In this document: positions 53,477 to 63,240 of the stretch, piece after piece
How the letters are laid out: each line of letters starts with the position of its first letter
How positions within the stretch are numbered: the first letter of the stretch is position 1
Origin: Bin34 sp965219935
GTDB lineage: Bacteria; Chloroflexota; Anaerolineae; Caldilineales; Caldilineaceae
Reading direction: 5' to 3'
Assembly: GCA_965219935.1 (NCBI GenBank)
Contig: CBDCOU010000003.1
Coordinates: forward strand, 3,844,001 to 3,908,000
DNA length: 64,000 bases
Notes under the pieces: generated by a model
What the model was told of the DNA's origin: nothing
Database searches by the model: none
The model's input: the letters and a program-made list of their open reading frames with translations, nothing else
Position numbers and translations under genes: made by a program

Positions 53477-54554
53477 CCGGATTCGAGCCTACGGCCGCCA
53501 GCCGCTCCGCCTGGTCGCGGGTGGCCAGCTGTTCGAGGAAGCTGTCGATGTCGCCGTTCATCACGTCCTCCAGCTTGTAGAGCGTCAGGTTGATGCGGTG
53601 GTCCGTGACCCGGCCCTGGGGAAAGTTGTAGGTGCGGATTTTCTCGCTGCGGTCGCCGCTGCCCACCTGCGAGCGTCGTGCCGCCCCCTGCTCGGCCTGC
53701 TGCTTCTGGAGCTCAAGGTCGTACAGGCGGCTGCGCAGAATGCGCATGGCCTTGAGCCGGTTCTGCAGCTGGCTTTTCTCATCCTGGCAGCTGACCACCA
53801 GTCCGGTGGGCAGGTGGGTGATGCGCACGGCCGAGTCGGTCGTGTTCACACTTTGGCCGCCCGGACCACTGGAGCGCATGATGTCGATCCGGATGGCCTG
53901 GGGGGCCACCTCCACCTCGACTTCGTCCGCCTCCGGCAGGATGGCCACGGTGGCCGTGCTGGTGTGGATCCGTCCCTGGCTCTCGGTGACCGGGACCCGC
54001 TGGACGCGGTGCACGCCGGATTCGAACTTGAGCCGCGAATAGATGCGCTCGCCCTTGACGGCGAAGACCACTTCCCGGATGCCGCCGATGCCGTTGGAAC
54101 TGAGACTCAATTCCTCGGTCTTCAATCGATGGTCCTCGGCCCACCGGGTGTACATGCGAAACAGATCGGCACAGAACAGGCCGGCTTCGTCGCCGCCGGC
54201 CCCGGCCCGGATTTCGACAATGACATCCTTGTCATCCTGCGGGTCGCGCGGGAGCAGCAGAACCTTCAGATCCGTCTCCTGCTGCGCAACCTGTTCTTCC
54301 AGGACCGTTACTTCCTCGGCCGCCATGGCGGCCAGTTCCGGATCCTCGTCGTCGGCCGCCAGTTCCCGGTTCTCCTCCAGTTCCCGGAGCGTGCGCCGAT
54401 GCAGGCGATAGGCGTCCACCACCTCTTCCAGCCGACTGTGTTCCCGGGCCAGAACGGATAGGCGTCCGTAGTCCGCGGCCACCTCGGGGTCGGCCATTTG
54501 ACGGGCCAGGTCCTCGAACCGTTCCTCAACCTGGCGGAGTTGGTCAAGCAGCAT
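53466..54554 (-). CDS. prfA: Peptide chain release factor 1
   Basis: A protein of 362 residues. The core has AGAGGDEAGLFCADLFRMY, the catalytic segment SSGPGGQSVNTTDSAVRITH with GGQ that enters the peptidyl-transferase centre, and CQDEKSQLQNRLKAM. The GDRSEKIRTYNFPQGRVTDH block is typical of RF1/RF2. It recognises UAA and UAG stop codons. It is followed by prmC with an 11-base overlap and preceded by a Gfo/Idh gene 38 bases away. Confidence 0.97.
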   Translation of the reverse strand: MLLDQLRQVEERFEDLARQMADPEVAADYGRLSVLAREHSRLEEVVDAYRLHRRTLRELEENRELAADDEDPELAAMAAEEVTVLEEQVAQQETDLKVLLLPRDPQDDKDVIVEIRAGAGGDEAGLFCADLFRMYTRWAEDHRLKTEELSLSSNGIGGIREVVFAVKGERIYSRLKFESGVHRVQRVPVTESQGRIHTSTATVAILPEADEVEVEVAPQAIRIDIMRSSGPGGQSVNTTDSAVRITHLPTGLVVSCQDEKSQLQNRLKAMRILRSRLYDLELQKQQAEQGAARRSQVGSGDRSEKIRTYNFPQGRVTDHRINLTLYKLEDVMNGDIDSFLEQLATRDQAERLAAVGSNPGGG

Positions 54555-54592
54555 GGCGGGTTGGATTGGCGTGGACCGGGCGCGGGCGGAGT

Positions 54593-55726
54593 TCAGTCGG
54601 CATAGGGATTGCCGCGGTCGGCCAGGGGCAGGGTCAGGCGTGCACCGGACAGGTGCGACGCGTGGATGGCAACGGCCATTTCAAGCGCCCAGCGGGCATC
54701 CTGTCCGGTACAGGCGCGGGTGACGGGCCGGTCGTGCAGGATCGCGGCCACCAGCTCCTCGACCATGATCAGGTTGCTCGCCGTGTTGCGTGCGTGGCCG
54801 TCGCGCACCGAGCCGTCGGCGTTCTTCTCCCACGAGTCCAACAGAACCCGTGTCCATGGTGCCTGTTCGCCCGGGGCCGCCATGCCGGTGGGACAGTGGT
54901 AGCAGAGGCCGCCCGGGGAATTGCGTACGCTCAGGGCCCCCTTGGTGCCGTACACCTCGTAGCCAAACCATTGGGAATGGGCCGCCCCGCTGTCCTGTGC
55001 CACTGCGTACGAGGTGAACGTGGCGGGCAGACCGCGCTCAAACATGAACAACCCCGTAAGCGCGTCTCCGGCAATGGCGCCGATGCCCTCGTCTCCCTCA
55101 CGGCGGTCCGCCTTGGTCACGGAACGACCGTGTTGGGTTACGTGGCCGACCACCCACCGGGGATCGGAACCGGCGATCCAGCGCATGCTGTCCAGGATGT
55201 GGGGCCCCAGGACGGCCAGGTCCTGTCCGCCGGCCCGGTGGTCGCCCTTGCCGCGCCCGCGCAGTTCCACCAGGTCTCCAATCTCGCCGTTGCGAACCAT
55301 GTCGCGCGCATGCAGTTCGTAGCCGCTGGCCTTGCGGTGGGCCACCACCAGGCGGGTTCCGCTGGCCCGGCAGGCCTCCAGGGCCCGGTCCGCCTCCGCC
55401 AGGGTCGCGGCCAGGGGCTTCTCGCACAGGATGCCGGCCACACCCGCCTCCGCGCAGCCCACAATCTGTTGCACGTGATCCCGCACGTCGCGGCAGGCGA
55501 TGCTGACAATGTCCGGTTTCTCGGCAGCCAGCAGTTCCCTCCAGTCCGCGTAGCTGTGCCGGGCCTCGGTACGTGCCACGGCCGCCTCCCGGCCCGCCGG
55601 ATCCGGGTCCGCAATCGATTCTATCCGGATGTTCGGATGCAGGTTGAGGCAGACATCGTGTCCGTGTCCGTAGTCTCCGCGGCCCGTATGGCCGAAGACG
55701 GCCCCGACCAGTCTGGTTGTCGACAT
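54593..55726 (-). CDS. Gfo/Idh/MocA-family oxidoreductase
   Basis: A protein of 377 residues from ATG 55726; the frame is open further to 55855, but similarity starts at MSTTRLVGAVFGHTGRGDYGHG, where G-x-T-G-R-G is a variant Rossmann turn. ILCEKPLAATLAEADRAL carries the E-K-P lysine, and GGQDLAVLGPHILDSMRWIAG the substrate-domain His. It is probably NAD(P)-dependent. Lying 38 bases before prfA on the same strand, it may be cotranscribed, although the functions are unrelated. Third of three family members in the window. Confidence 0.85.
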   Translation of the reverse strand: MSTTRLVGAVFGHTGRGDYGHGHDVCLNLHPNIRIESIADPDPAGREAAVARTEARHSYADWRELLAAEKPDIVSIACRDVRDHVQQIVGCAEAGVAGILCEKPLAATLAEADRALEACRASGTRLVVAHRKASGYELHARDMVRNGEIGDLVELRGRGKGDHRAGGQDLAVLGPHILDSMRWIAGSDPRWVVGHVTQHGRSVTKADRREGDEGIGAIAGDALTGLFMFERGLPATFTSYAVAQDSGAAHSQWFGYEVYGTKGALSVRNSPGGLCYHCPTGMAAPGEQAPWTRVLLDSWEKNADGSVRDGHARNTASNLIMVEELVAAILHDRPVTRACTGQDARWALEMAVAIHASHLSGARLTLPLADRGNPYAD

Positions 55727-56065
55727 GCGGCCAATTCTCGTCTCACCGGTGGAATTCGGAGACATTTTAGGGTTGGCCAACGCCGGGGACGGCCTTCTCG
55801 GGACATTCGACAAGCACCCGCGCCGGAGCACCGTCCGGCTGGAATGTCGTGTCAATGGGGAAAGGAGGTGCTGCCAGGTGCAACTGCGTCGGCACTGTCA
55901 TGTTGTGCGGTCGACACGTGCGCAGTCGCTGGGCTGTGTTCGGCCCGTGCAGCCCGGCAGCGGTTTGGAGGAGACTGCGGGCCAAATTGTAGACGGTCAT
56001 GCGTACCCGCGTGTATCAAAGGAACATTAAGGCCTAATTAAGCCTTTGTGGCCGGCCGGCTGCGG
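55727..56065. other. Intergenic region between Gfo/Idh and MFS genes
   Basis: About 340 bases. AAGGC-CTAATTAA-GCCTT at 56034-56051, with further T on the MFS side, is a weak hairpin just after the MFS stop codon and could end its transcript. Nothing else is recognised. Confidence 0.4.
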
Positions 56066-57259
56066 CTATCCGTGTTCCAGATCCTCGCGGCGCATGAACA
56101 GCAGCGGAATGATGGCGATGGCCGCGATGGCCACGCACACGGTGTATACGGCTTCCAGACCATGGGCGTCGGCCACGAGGCCCATGACCCAGTTGGCCAG
56201 GGCCCGGCTGCCGACACCCATACTCATGAACGAGGCGCTGGCCAGGGCCCGGTTGCGCGGGAAGCGGGTCAGCACAATGGTGAAGATGACAGGCGTGGTG
56301 GACAGCGAGAAGAAACCCACCGCCGGCAGTATCCAGTAGATGTATTCCGTCGGGATTTGGGTAAAGAACCACGCCAGCGGCGTGGAGCAGCAGAAGGCCG
56401 TCAGCAGGATGGCGCGGCGGGGCACATGGTCGGCCAGGTAGCCGGCCAGCAGGGCGCCGAGTACGCCCGCGCCTTCGAGAATGGAGAGGGTGACCGCGCC
56501 CTCGGTGAAGGTGGTCAGGCCGCGCACATCCCGCATGTAGAGGGGCAGGTAGGTGGTGAACGCCGTTTGCAGGAACGTGCGGCCCACCACCATCAGTGTC
56601 AGCAGGGCCATCATGGGTGCGGCCTGGGCCACAAACACCCGCAGGGAGTGGGGCGTGGCCCTTTGCTGGGACTTGGCGCCCACCATGTGCAGACGCCAGT
56701 ACAGCACGGCGGTGGTCAGCCAGCCGACGACGCACAGTTGCCAAAGGCCTTGGACACCGATCCACGCGACGCCCACGGCCGCGACCAGCGGTCCTATCGT
56801 GCGTCCCAGTTCCCCCGACCCCATGAAGAGGCTCATGCCCAGGCCCACCCTGCGTCCCGACACGTTGGAGATCATGGCCGGCGCCGGTGCATGGAACGCG
56901 GCAACGCTCAGGCCCAACAGCAGGGTGGTGGCCAGCAGCAGGGGATAGCTGGGCAGGATGCCCAGGCACACGACCAGCGTGGCGGTGATGCCGGGAGTGA
57001 AAATGACGAAGTAGCGGATGCTGAAGCGGTCTGCGAGCCAGCCCAGGACCAGTGTGAGCAGAAACGGAATCTGCATGATCGCGTTGACATGTCCAATCTG
57101 GCTGTAGGACAGGCCCAGTTGGGTTTGAATGTGCGGCAACAGGGGAGGAAAGAACGCACTGAAGGCGTCGTGAATCGTGTGTCCCCCGGTGATGGTCGCG
57201 ATCTGTCCGATTTGGAATTCGTCCCGCGCCGGAGACGCGGAAGGGGAGTGTGCGGTCAC
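56066..57259 (-). CDS. Major facilitator superfamily transporter
   Basis: About 397 residues from a GTG at 57259. The frame remains open much further upstream, but that part is antisense to the aldo/keto reductase gene. Twelve hydrophobic segments are expected. Between helices 2 and 3 lies GWLADRFSIRYFV, the MFS D-R signature, and helix 4 region MSLFMGSGELGRTIGP. A second GYLADHVPRRAIL marks the start of the second half. The type resembles fosmidomycin-resistance or drug-efflux transporters (TIHDAFSAFFPPLLP at the start). Substrate unknown. Confidence 0.85.
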   Translation of the reverse strand: MTAHSPSASPARDEFQIGQIATITGGHTIHDAFSAFFPPLLPHIQTQLGLSYSQIGHVNAIMQIPFLLTLVLGWLADRFSIRYFVIFTPGITATLVVCLGILPSYPLLLATTLLLGLSVAAFHAPAPAMISNVSGRRVGLGMSLFMGSGELGRTIGPLVAAVGVAWIGVQGLWQLCVVGWLTTAVLYWRLHMVGAKSQQRATPHSLRVFVAQAAPMMALLTLMVVGRTFLQTAFTTYLPLYMRDVRGLTTFTEGAVTLSILEGAGVLGALLAGYLADHVPRRAILLTAFCCSTPLAWFFTQIPTEYIYWILPAVGFFSLSTTPVIFTIVLTRFPRNRALASASFMSMGVGSRALANWVMGLVADAHGLEAVYTVCVAIAAIAIIPLLFMRREDLEHG

Positions 57260-57541
57260 GGTGGGTTGGGGGTGTTCAATGACGCCGTGGCGTAACCAGC
57301 CACGGTGGTGTGGGCGATGGCAGAGGAGGATTCGCCGCACCTTCGATTCTACGGGATTGCCGGAAACCACCCGGCAACCCTGGCGGCATGCACAGGAAAG
57401 CGGCACCGTCGGCGAATCGTCCGGTGCAGGCGTATAATGCCGCCTTGGCGGACGGATCCGACTCGGCAGGGAATTGGTTTGCCCGGCCGGCACGCTGTGT
57501 ATCCGTCCTCTTTCCCCGCTCGCATGCGAAGGCTCCCATAG

Positions 57542-58516
57542 ATGGACCGAACCTCCCTGGGCAATCTCAAGCTCCCCAGCAGCGTCATGGGACTCGGCTG
57601 TGGCGGACACAGTCGCATTGGCCAGAGCTACGGGGCTACACCGGAGGAGTCCGCGGCCATCGTGGGGCGCGCGCTGGAACTCGGGGTCAATCACATCGAC
57701 ACCGCCACCGGTTACGGTACGGAAGGCATTGTTGGAACTGCGGTGCGCGGGTCCGGCGTGGCCCGCGGCGACCTGCTGATTGCCTCCAAGTTTTCTTGCC
57801 ACAAGGACATGGCTCCCGTGCCGTGGGCGGACTACGAACGGGCCGTCCACGACTCGCTCGAAGCCACCGGCTTGGACTATCTGGACATCTACTACGTGCA
57901 CGGCCTGTATGTCGAGCATGTCGGGCATGCCCTCGAGACAATCCTGCCGGGCCTCCAGGGCCTCAAGGAACAGGGCCTGATTAGGGCCGCAGCCATCTCC
58001 GAACACTTCAATACGGATCCGTCCCATCAGGTTCTGCTGGAGGTCGTGCGGGCCGCGCCCGAACTGGTGGACGTGCTCATGGTGGGCTTCAACATCCTGA
58101 ACCAGAGTGCGCGCCGGGAACTGCTGCCGCTCTGTCTGGCGCACGGCATCGGGGTGACCTGCATGTTCGCCGTGCGCAACGCCTTCAGCAATCCGGCCGT
58201 GCTGGCGCGCATCGTCCGCGACCTGATCGCGGCGGGCGAAGTGGATGCCGCCGAGGTCGAAGTCGACCGGCCCCTGGACTTTGTCCTGCAGCAGGGCGAT
58301 GCCGCAACCTTGACCGAAGCGGCCTATCGCTTCTGCCGCTGGGAACCGGGCATCGACGTGGTTCTGTCCGGAACCGGCCGGACGGAGCACCTGGAGGCCA
58401 ATGCGGCCTGTCTGCGCAGACCCGCATTGCCGTCCGCAACCGCAGAGCGGCTGCGGCGGATCTTCCGCCGCGTGGACAGCGTGTCGGGGCAGGACCGGCC
58501 CTACCGCAAGAGTTAG
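57542..58516 (+). CDS. Aldo/keto reductase
   Basis: A protein of 324 residues, ATG at 57542. TIM-barrel oxidoreductase with the catalytic residues in NHIDTATGYG (Asp and Tyr), LIASKFS (Lys) and YYVHGLYVEHV (His). NADPH binding would use the C-terminal VVLSGTGRTEHLEAN segment. It acts on carbonyl compounds. It is followed by a rhodanese gene 58 bases downstream on the same strand and then a PhyH gene; possible operon. Substrate unknown. Confidence 0.88.
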   Translation: MDRTSLGNLKLPSSVMGLGCGGHSRIGQSYGATPEESAAIVGRALELGVNHIDTATGYGTEGIVGTAVRGSGVARGDLLIASKFSCHKDMAPVPWADYERAVHDSLEATGLDYLDIYYVHGLYVEHVGHALETILPGLQGLKEQGLIRAAAISEHFNTDPSHQVLLEVVRAAPELVDVLMVGFNILNQSARRELLPLCLAHGIGVTCMFAVRNAFSNPAVLARIVRDLIAAGEVDAAEVEVDRPLDFVLQQGDAATLTEAAYRFCRWEPGIDVVLSGTGRTEHLEANAACLRRPALPSATAERLRRIFRRVDSVSGQDRPYRKS

Positions 58517-58574
58517 AATTCCGGCAGCCGGCCTTGGCCGACAACCGACAAGGCATCAAATCAAAAGGATTGGC

Positions 58575-58979
58575 ATGGACGAAGCCCGACAGGCGCAATT
58601 GGCCCACTACCGGAACAAACTGTCCCACGAAACCGATTCGTGGGATCTCTATGAGGCACTGCAGAACGGCGAGGCGGTGGTCGTCGTCGACGGTCGTTCG
58701 CGCGAGGCGTTCGCGACGGAGCACATCCCGGGGTCGGTGAGCCTCCCCCACAGGGAAATCTGCGCCGAAACGGTCGCGGCCCTGCCCACGGGCAGCACTT
58801 GCGTGTGCTACTGCGACGGAATCGGCTGCAATGCCTCGACCAAGACGGCTCTCAAACTGCTGGAGCAGGGCTTTGATGTGCGCGAGTTGATCGGCGGCCT
58901 CGACTGGTGGAAACGCGACGGCTACGCCACCGCCGGCGAGGCGGGCCGGCCGGGCCGGGAGATTCGGTGCGGTTGCTAA
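58575..58979 (+). CDS. Rhodanese-like domain protein
   Basis: A protein of 134 residues, a single rhodanese domain. VVVVDGRSREAFATEHIPGSVSLPH is the CH2A-type block, and CVCYCDGIGCNASTKTALKL gives the active-site loop with a candidate catalytic Cys and a second Cys five residues on; the ending ELIGGLDWWKRDGY is usual. It may transfer sulfur or only bind anions. ATG 58575, close after the aldo/keto reductase. Confidence 0.88.
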   Translation: MDEARQAQLAHYRNKLSHETDSWDLYEALQNGEAVVVVDGRSREAFATEHIPGSVSLPHREICAETVAALPTGSTCVCYCDGIGCNASTKTALKLLEQGFDVRELIGGLDWWKRDGYATAGEAGRPGREIRCGC

Positions 58980-59063
58980 CCCACGGGCCGACAGTGTTCC
59001 AGGACTGAATTCACCCGTCCGCCCGCGTGGGCGGTGGTCGAACGACGGAAGGAGTCAAGAAGC

Positions 59064-60023
59064 ATGATCCAGACAGAAACCGGCGTTCTGCCCGCAGCCA
59101 CAAGGAATCCCGAACAGGCCTTGGCGGACCTGCACGTGCACGGCTTTACGCTGCTGGAAGGGGTGCTGAGTCCGCAGGAAACCGGGATGCTGGCGGACAC
59201 CCTGCAATCCGTGGCGGCCCGCGAACTGTCTGCGGGCGAGGCGTTCCAGGACGGCGGCCCCCGCCAGCAATGGGGGGACTTCAAGGAGGTGGACGGCCTG
59301 ACGGCGCGCGACAAGTTCCGGGCGGCGGCCGGCGGGATCAACCAGCGGGTCTGGATGATTGTCAACAAGGGGCAGTGCTTTGTCGACCTCCTGTCCAAGG
59401 AACCCGTCCTGCACCTGGTGCGCGCCCTGCTGGGGGAATGCTTCCAACTGTCCAGCCACGGTGCCAACATCGCACGCAAGGGTGGGGTGCCGATGCCCCT
59501 GCACACGGATCAATGGTGGATGCCGGCCCCGGTCGAGGCCGACGTCAACCCCATGCCGGTGGGTTCCATCCGGCGGGACGCCGCGCCGGTGCCGCCCGCG
59601 GCCGAACCGGCCCTGATTGCGCCGTGCGCCTGTGTCAACGTGTTGTGGTACCTGCGGGATTTCAGCGAGGAGACCGGCAGCACGCGCGTGGTGCCGGGCA
59701 GTCACCTGTTCGGCTACCAGCCGCCGGCGGACCATCCCGAAACGGAGACCGTATCCGTGGCGGGCAAGGCCGGCACGGTCCTGGTGATCGACGGCCGCAT
59801 CTGGCACGGCACCGGGGCCAACGCCACCGACAACGATCGCCTGACCGTGCTGACCACCTTCTGCGGTCCGCAGTACCGCCCCCAGGAAAACTACTTCGTG
59901 GGGACCGCGCCCGAGGTTCTGGCGAATGCCGACGAGCATCTTCGGGCCATGCTGGGCTACCGCATCTGGCACGGCTACGGCCGGACCGAGAACCCGGTGG
60001 CCGAGTTTGTGGATGAAGACTGA
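59064..60023 (+). CDS. Phytanoyl-CoA dioxygenase (PhyH) family protein
   Basis: A protein of 319 residues from ATG 59064, which has AAGGAG about ten bases upstream. LHVHGFTLLEGVLSPQE opens the domain; PLHTDQWWMP has the H-x-D iron ligands; VNVLWYLRDFSEETGSTRVVPGSHL and GRIWHGTGANATDNDR supply the distal His and the Arg for 2-oxoglutarate. The substrate is not known. It ends 13 bases from the convergent small membrane protein gene. Confidence 0.87.
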   Translation: MIQTETGVLPAATRNPEQALADLHVHGFTLLEGVLSPQETGMLADTLQSVAARELSAGEAFQDGGPRQQWGDFKEVDGLTARDKFRAAAGGINQRVWMIVNKGQCFVDLLSKEPVLHLVRALLGECFQLSSHGANIARKGGVPMPLHTDQWWMPAPVEADVNPMPVGSIRRDAAPVPPAAEPALIAPCACVNVLWYLRDFSEETGSTRVVPGSHLFGYQPPADHPETETVSVAGKAGTVLVIDGRIWHGTGANATDNDRLTVLTTFCGPQYRPQENYFVGTAPEVLANADEHLRAMLGYRIWHGYGRTENPVAEFVDED

Positions 60024-60036
60024 AGCGCCACCCGGC

Positions 60037-60459
60037 TCAGGGCTTCAGGTTCTCTCCGAGATAGGTTACGGGCAGCACCACGCAGACGAGCTGGCTCAGG
60101 AACAGGAGCAGCAATACACCGATGCCGACTGGGGCCGTGGGGACCAGATCCTCCGTGAGATAGGCGGTCAGGACCACGCCGGCCAGCAGCGCGTTGCAGG
60201 CAATCACGACCAGTGAGGACCGCCCCCGGATTACCGGTTGGGCGGCCAGGTCCAGGAACAGCAGGCCCATGCCGGCCAGGCCGGCGCCGCCCAGCCGCAC
60301 CGGCCACAGGGCCTGCCGGGGCATGGGCCAGCCCAGCAGGTCTGCCGTCCAGTGCGGTTGTCCCAGGAGGAGAAGGCCCAGTCCCAAACCGCACAGCAGG
60401 GCGTTGGTGCGCAGTACGTAGCGGTACAGGCGATAGGGGTCGTTGAGGGAGTAGGCCAT
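60037..60459 (-). CDS. Small integral membrane protein, function unknown
   Basis: A protein of 140 residues from ATG 60459. Four hydrophobic helices: ALLCGLGLGLLLLGQP, GGAGLAGMGLLFLDLA, SLVVIACNALLAGVVLTAYL and VGIGVLLLLFLSQLVCVVLPV. The N-terminus has DPYRLYRYVLRTNA. It is divergent from nuoB with 159 bases between starts. I recognise no family motif. The frame extends upstream to 61131, but only opposite nuoB. Confidence 0.7.
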   Translation of the reverse strand: MAYSLNDPYRLYRYVLRTNALLCGLGLGLLLLGQPHWTADLLGWPMPRQALWPVRLGGAGLAGMGLLFLDLAAQPVIRGRSSLVVIACNALLAGVVLTAYLTEDLVPTAPVGIGVLLLLFLSQLVCVVLPVTYLGENLKP

Positions 60460-60538
60460 GGCGCGTCCTAATCGGCCGGGAAGCCGGGATGCTGTGGCCG
60501 GCGGTTGGAGTCCGCGCACATGCGCCGGGGGGCTGTTG

Positions 60539-60567
60539 TTGTATGCTGACTCCGGCTGCGGTAAAAT
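60539..60567 (+). promoter_or_regulatory. Candidate sigma-70 promoter of the nuo cluster
   Basis: TTGTAT and TAAAAT are separated by 17 bases and lie about 50 bases before the nuoB start codon. The -10 box is near consensus, the -35 box weaker. Confidence 0.45.
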
Positions 60568-60618
60568 CCGCTCTCCCCTTGCTGTCCGGTGCCATTTCGG
60601 CCTGTTTTTTGCGCGCGC

Positions 60619-61407
60619 ATGAGTCTTGCTCCCCCCAACTTCCCGGACCTGAAGACAGATCAGGTTGAATCCTATCTGCACCCCTCGGTTTCCGTGCCCG
60701 AAGGACTGAACAACAACGTCCTGGTGACCACGGTCGACCGGCTCTACAACTGGAGTCGGCGGTCCAGCATGTGGCCCCTGCTGTTTGGGCTGGCCTGCTG
60801 TGCCATCGAGATGATCGCCACCGCTTCCAGCCGCTTCGACCTGTCCCGCTTCGGGATGGAGGTCATGCGGCCCAGCCCGCGCCAGAGCGACCTGATGATT
60901 GTCTCCGGCACGGTGACCAAGAAGATGGTGCCGGCCATCGTCCGCATCTACAACCAGATGGCCGAGCCGCGCTACGTGATCGCCATGGGGGCCTGTGCGA
61001 CCGGCGGCGGTCCCTTCAAGGAGGGCTACAACGTGGTCAGCGGCATCGACAAGTACGTCCCGGTGGACGTTTACATCCCCGGTTGCCCGCCGACCCCCGA
61101 GGCACTGATGTTCGGCCTGATGAAGATGCACCAGAAGGTGGACACGCAGAGCGTGACCACGGCGGATTGGTACAAGCGGGAGGGTTCGGCCTTCGTGCCC
61201 GTGCCCCAGTTGGGACCCGACATCTTCGACCCCCGGCAGGCGGACCTGATCCGGGCCGAGACGATGTCCGGCGAGGCCGCGGCTGTCGACACCGGCGGCG
61301 ACCGTGCCGAAGGCGGCGTACCGGGCGGCCTGCGCAACCTGGGGGAGAAGGCCAAGGCCCGCATCGCCCAGGCCAAGGAACGGGCCGCGGCCCGTCTGGC
61401 GGGTTGA
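60619..61407 (+). CDS. nuoB: NADH-quinone oxidoreductase subunit B
   Basis: A protein of 262 residues from ATG 60619. LLFGLACCAIEMIA gives the adjacent Cys pair, MGACATGGG the third and PGCPPTPEAL the fourth ligand of the N2 [4Fe-4S] cluster, the last electron carrier before quinone. A C-terminal extension of about 90 residues beyond the usual end, charged and Ala/Lys-rich, is present. It is followed by nuoCD after eight bases. No nuoA is upstream. Confidence 0.95.
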   Translation: MSLAPPNFPDLKTDQVESYLHPSVSVPEGLNNNVLVTTVDRLYNWSRRSSMWPLLFGLACCAIEMIATASSRFDLSRFGMEVMRPSPRQSDLMIVSGTVTKKMVPAIVRIYNQMAEPRYVIAMGACATGGGPFKEGYNVVSGIDKYVPVDVYIPGCPPTPEALMFGLMKMHQKVDTQSVTTADWYKREGSAFVPVPQLGPDIFDPRQADLIRAETMSGEAAAVDTGGDRAEGGVPGGLRNLGEKAKARIAQAKERAAARLAG

Positions 61408-61415
61408 GGTTGTCC

Positions 61416-63215
61416 ATGTCCGACAGCATCGCCCCGACCGCCACCGTGGCCGGCCCCCTGGACGTGGCCGGCGCCCTTGCCCTCGTGCAGGAGGCCCTGC
61501 CCGACGCCAAGCCGGTGTCCGCCGGTCCCACCGACTACCTGGAGGTGGCTCCGGATCAACTGATTGAAGCCCTGCAGGTTCTGCGCGACCAGGGCGACTG
61601 CGACCTGCTGTCGAGCATCACCTGCACGGACTACCTGAGCTATCAGGGCCGGGCGCGGGCCAAGGACGGTCCCCGGTTTGAGGTTGTCTACCACCTGTAC
61701 AGCACCGCCCAGGGCGGGGACTGCGTTGTCCTGCACGTGCCGGTGGACGACGGTCAGCCCCTGCCCACGGCAACGCCGGTGTATCCCGGCGCCAATCTGC
61801 AGGAACGGGAGGTTTGGGACCTGTACGGCCTGGTCTTCGAAGGCCATCCCAATCTGCGTCGCATCCTGCTCTGGGAGGGTTTCGAAGGCCACCCCATGCG
61901 CAAGGACTGGCACGAGGCCTACTACGAGGAGGACCAGAAACCCTTCCGCAGCCGCCATCCGCGGGCCGACTTCGCCCGCAGCGAGGACAAGGTTCCCTGG
62001 GGCAAGAACACCCGCTACCCGGCCGACTGGGATCCGGACGACTGGCAGGAGCCCGTCACCTACGTTCCGGTCAGCCAGGATCCGAGGTCCCGGAACGGCA
62101 CCGGCGATCACCTGAGCACGGAGAGCGTGGTGGTCAACCTGGGGCCGCACCATCCCAGCACCCACGGCGTGTTTCGCATGATCGTGCGCATCGAGGGCGA
62201 GACCGTGACCGCCCTCGAACCGGACATGGGCTACCTGCACCGCAACCACGAGAAGATCGGCGAGCGCAACACCTGGCTGATGAACATGCCGTTCACGGAC
62301 CGGCTCGACTACATCAACTCGATGAGCAACAACTGGGGCTACGCCCTGGCGGTGGAAAAGCTCATGGGGCTGGAGGTGCCGGAGCGGGCCGAGTACCTGC
62401 GGGTCATCATGGCGGAACTGTCCCGCATCGTGAACCACCTGTGGTCGATTGGGTTCATCCTGAACGACCTGGGCGCCCTGCAGACCCCGGCCCTGTACGC
62501 CATCGAGGAGCGGGAGATGATCCTGGACCTCTTCGAGTCGGTCAGCGGCGCCCGCATGATGTGCAACTACCTCCGCTTCGGCGGCGTGCACCGCGACCTG
62601 CCGGCCGGATGGGCGGAACGGGCCCGGCACGTGGTCCATGAACGGCTGCCGCGGGCGCTGGACCAGCTGGACGACCTGCTGTCCGGCAACGAAATCGTCA
62701 ACACGCGCGGGCGCGGCGTGGGCTATCTGAGCGCCGAGCAACTGATCAGCCTCAGCGTGACCGGTCCCATGATCCGGGCCGCCGGCGTGCCGTACGACAT
62801 CCGGCGCTGCGAGCCCTACGGGGTCTACGACCGCTTCGACTTCGACATCCCGACGCTGCCCCACAGCGACGTCTACGATCGGTACTACATCCGCCTGCTG
62901 GAAGCCCGCGAGAGCGTCCGCATTGTCCAGCAGGCCCTGGCCGGACTCCCGGAGGGCGACATCCTGGCCGGCAAGGGCGGCTATGTGTTCCGCCCGCCGG
63001 AGGGCGAGGCCTACGGACGGGTCGAGGGCCCCAAGGGCGAACTGGGCTTCTACCTCGTCAGCGACGGCAAGCCCAACCCCTACCGCTACCACATCCGCGC
63101 ACCCAGCTACATCAATCTCAACGCGCTGGCGCCCATGACCGTGGGCTACAAGGTGGCGGACGCCATCGTCATCCTGGGGGCGATTGACATCGTCCTTGGG
63201 GAAGTGGATCGCTGA
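61416..63215 (+). CDS. nuoCD: NADH-quinone oxidoreductase subunit C/D fusion
   Basis: A protein of 599 residues. The NuoC part (about 1-200) has VVYHLYSTAQGGDCVVLHVPV and LQEREVWDLYGLVFEGHPNLRRILLWEGFEGHPMRKDW. The NuoD part begins near VVNLGPHHPSTHGVFRMIV and includes GYLHRNHEKIGE, the quinone-site Tyr/His region, NHLWSIGFILNDLGA, and near the end YHIRAPSYINLNALAPM. The fused form is known from Escherichia and others. It is in the peripheral arm of complex I, between nuoB and nuoI. Confidence 0.95.
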   Translation: MSDSIAPTATVAGPLDVAGALALVQEALPDAKPVSAGPTDYLEVAPDQLIEALQVLRDQGDCDLLSSITCTDYLSYQGRARAKDGPRFEVVYHLYSTAQGGDCVVLHVPVDDGQPLPTATPVYPGANLQEREVWDLYGLVFEGHPNLRRILLWEGFEGHPMRKDWHEAYYEEDQKPFRSRHPRADFARSEDKVPWGKNTRYPADWDPDDWQEPVTYVPVSQDPRSRNGTGDHLSTESVVVNLGPHHPSTHGVFRMIVRIEGETVTALEPDMGYLHRNHEKIGERNTWLMNMPFTDRLDYINSMSNNWGYALAVEKLMGLEVPERAEYLRVIMAELSRIVNHLWSIGFILNDLGALQTPALYAIEEREMILDLFESVSGARMMCNYLRFGGVHRDLPAGWAERARHVVHERLPRALDQLDDLLSGNEIVNTRGRGVGYLSAEQLISLSVTGPMIRAAGVPYDIRRCEPYGVYDRFDFDIPTLPHSDVYDRYYIRLLEARESVRIVQQALAGLPEGDILAGKGGYVFRPPEGEAYGRVEGPKGELGFYLVSDGKPNPYRYHIRAPSYINLNALAPMTVGYKVADAIVILGAIDIVLGEVDR

Positions 63216-63240
63216 TTCGGCCAGAGGAGAAACGGACGCC

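Noticed and set aside
57260..58390. N-terminal extension of the MFS transporter frame by about 377 codons
   Set aside because: That part is antisense to the aldo/keto reductase gene; MFS similarity starts close to 57259.
59019..59034. CCGCCC-GCGT-GGGCGG hairpin between rhodanese and PhyH genes
   Set aside because: Short and without a T run, and close to the PhyH ribosome site; such repeats are common by chance at this GC content.
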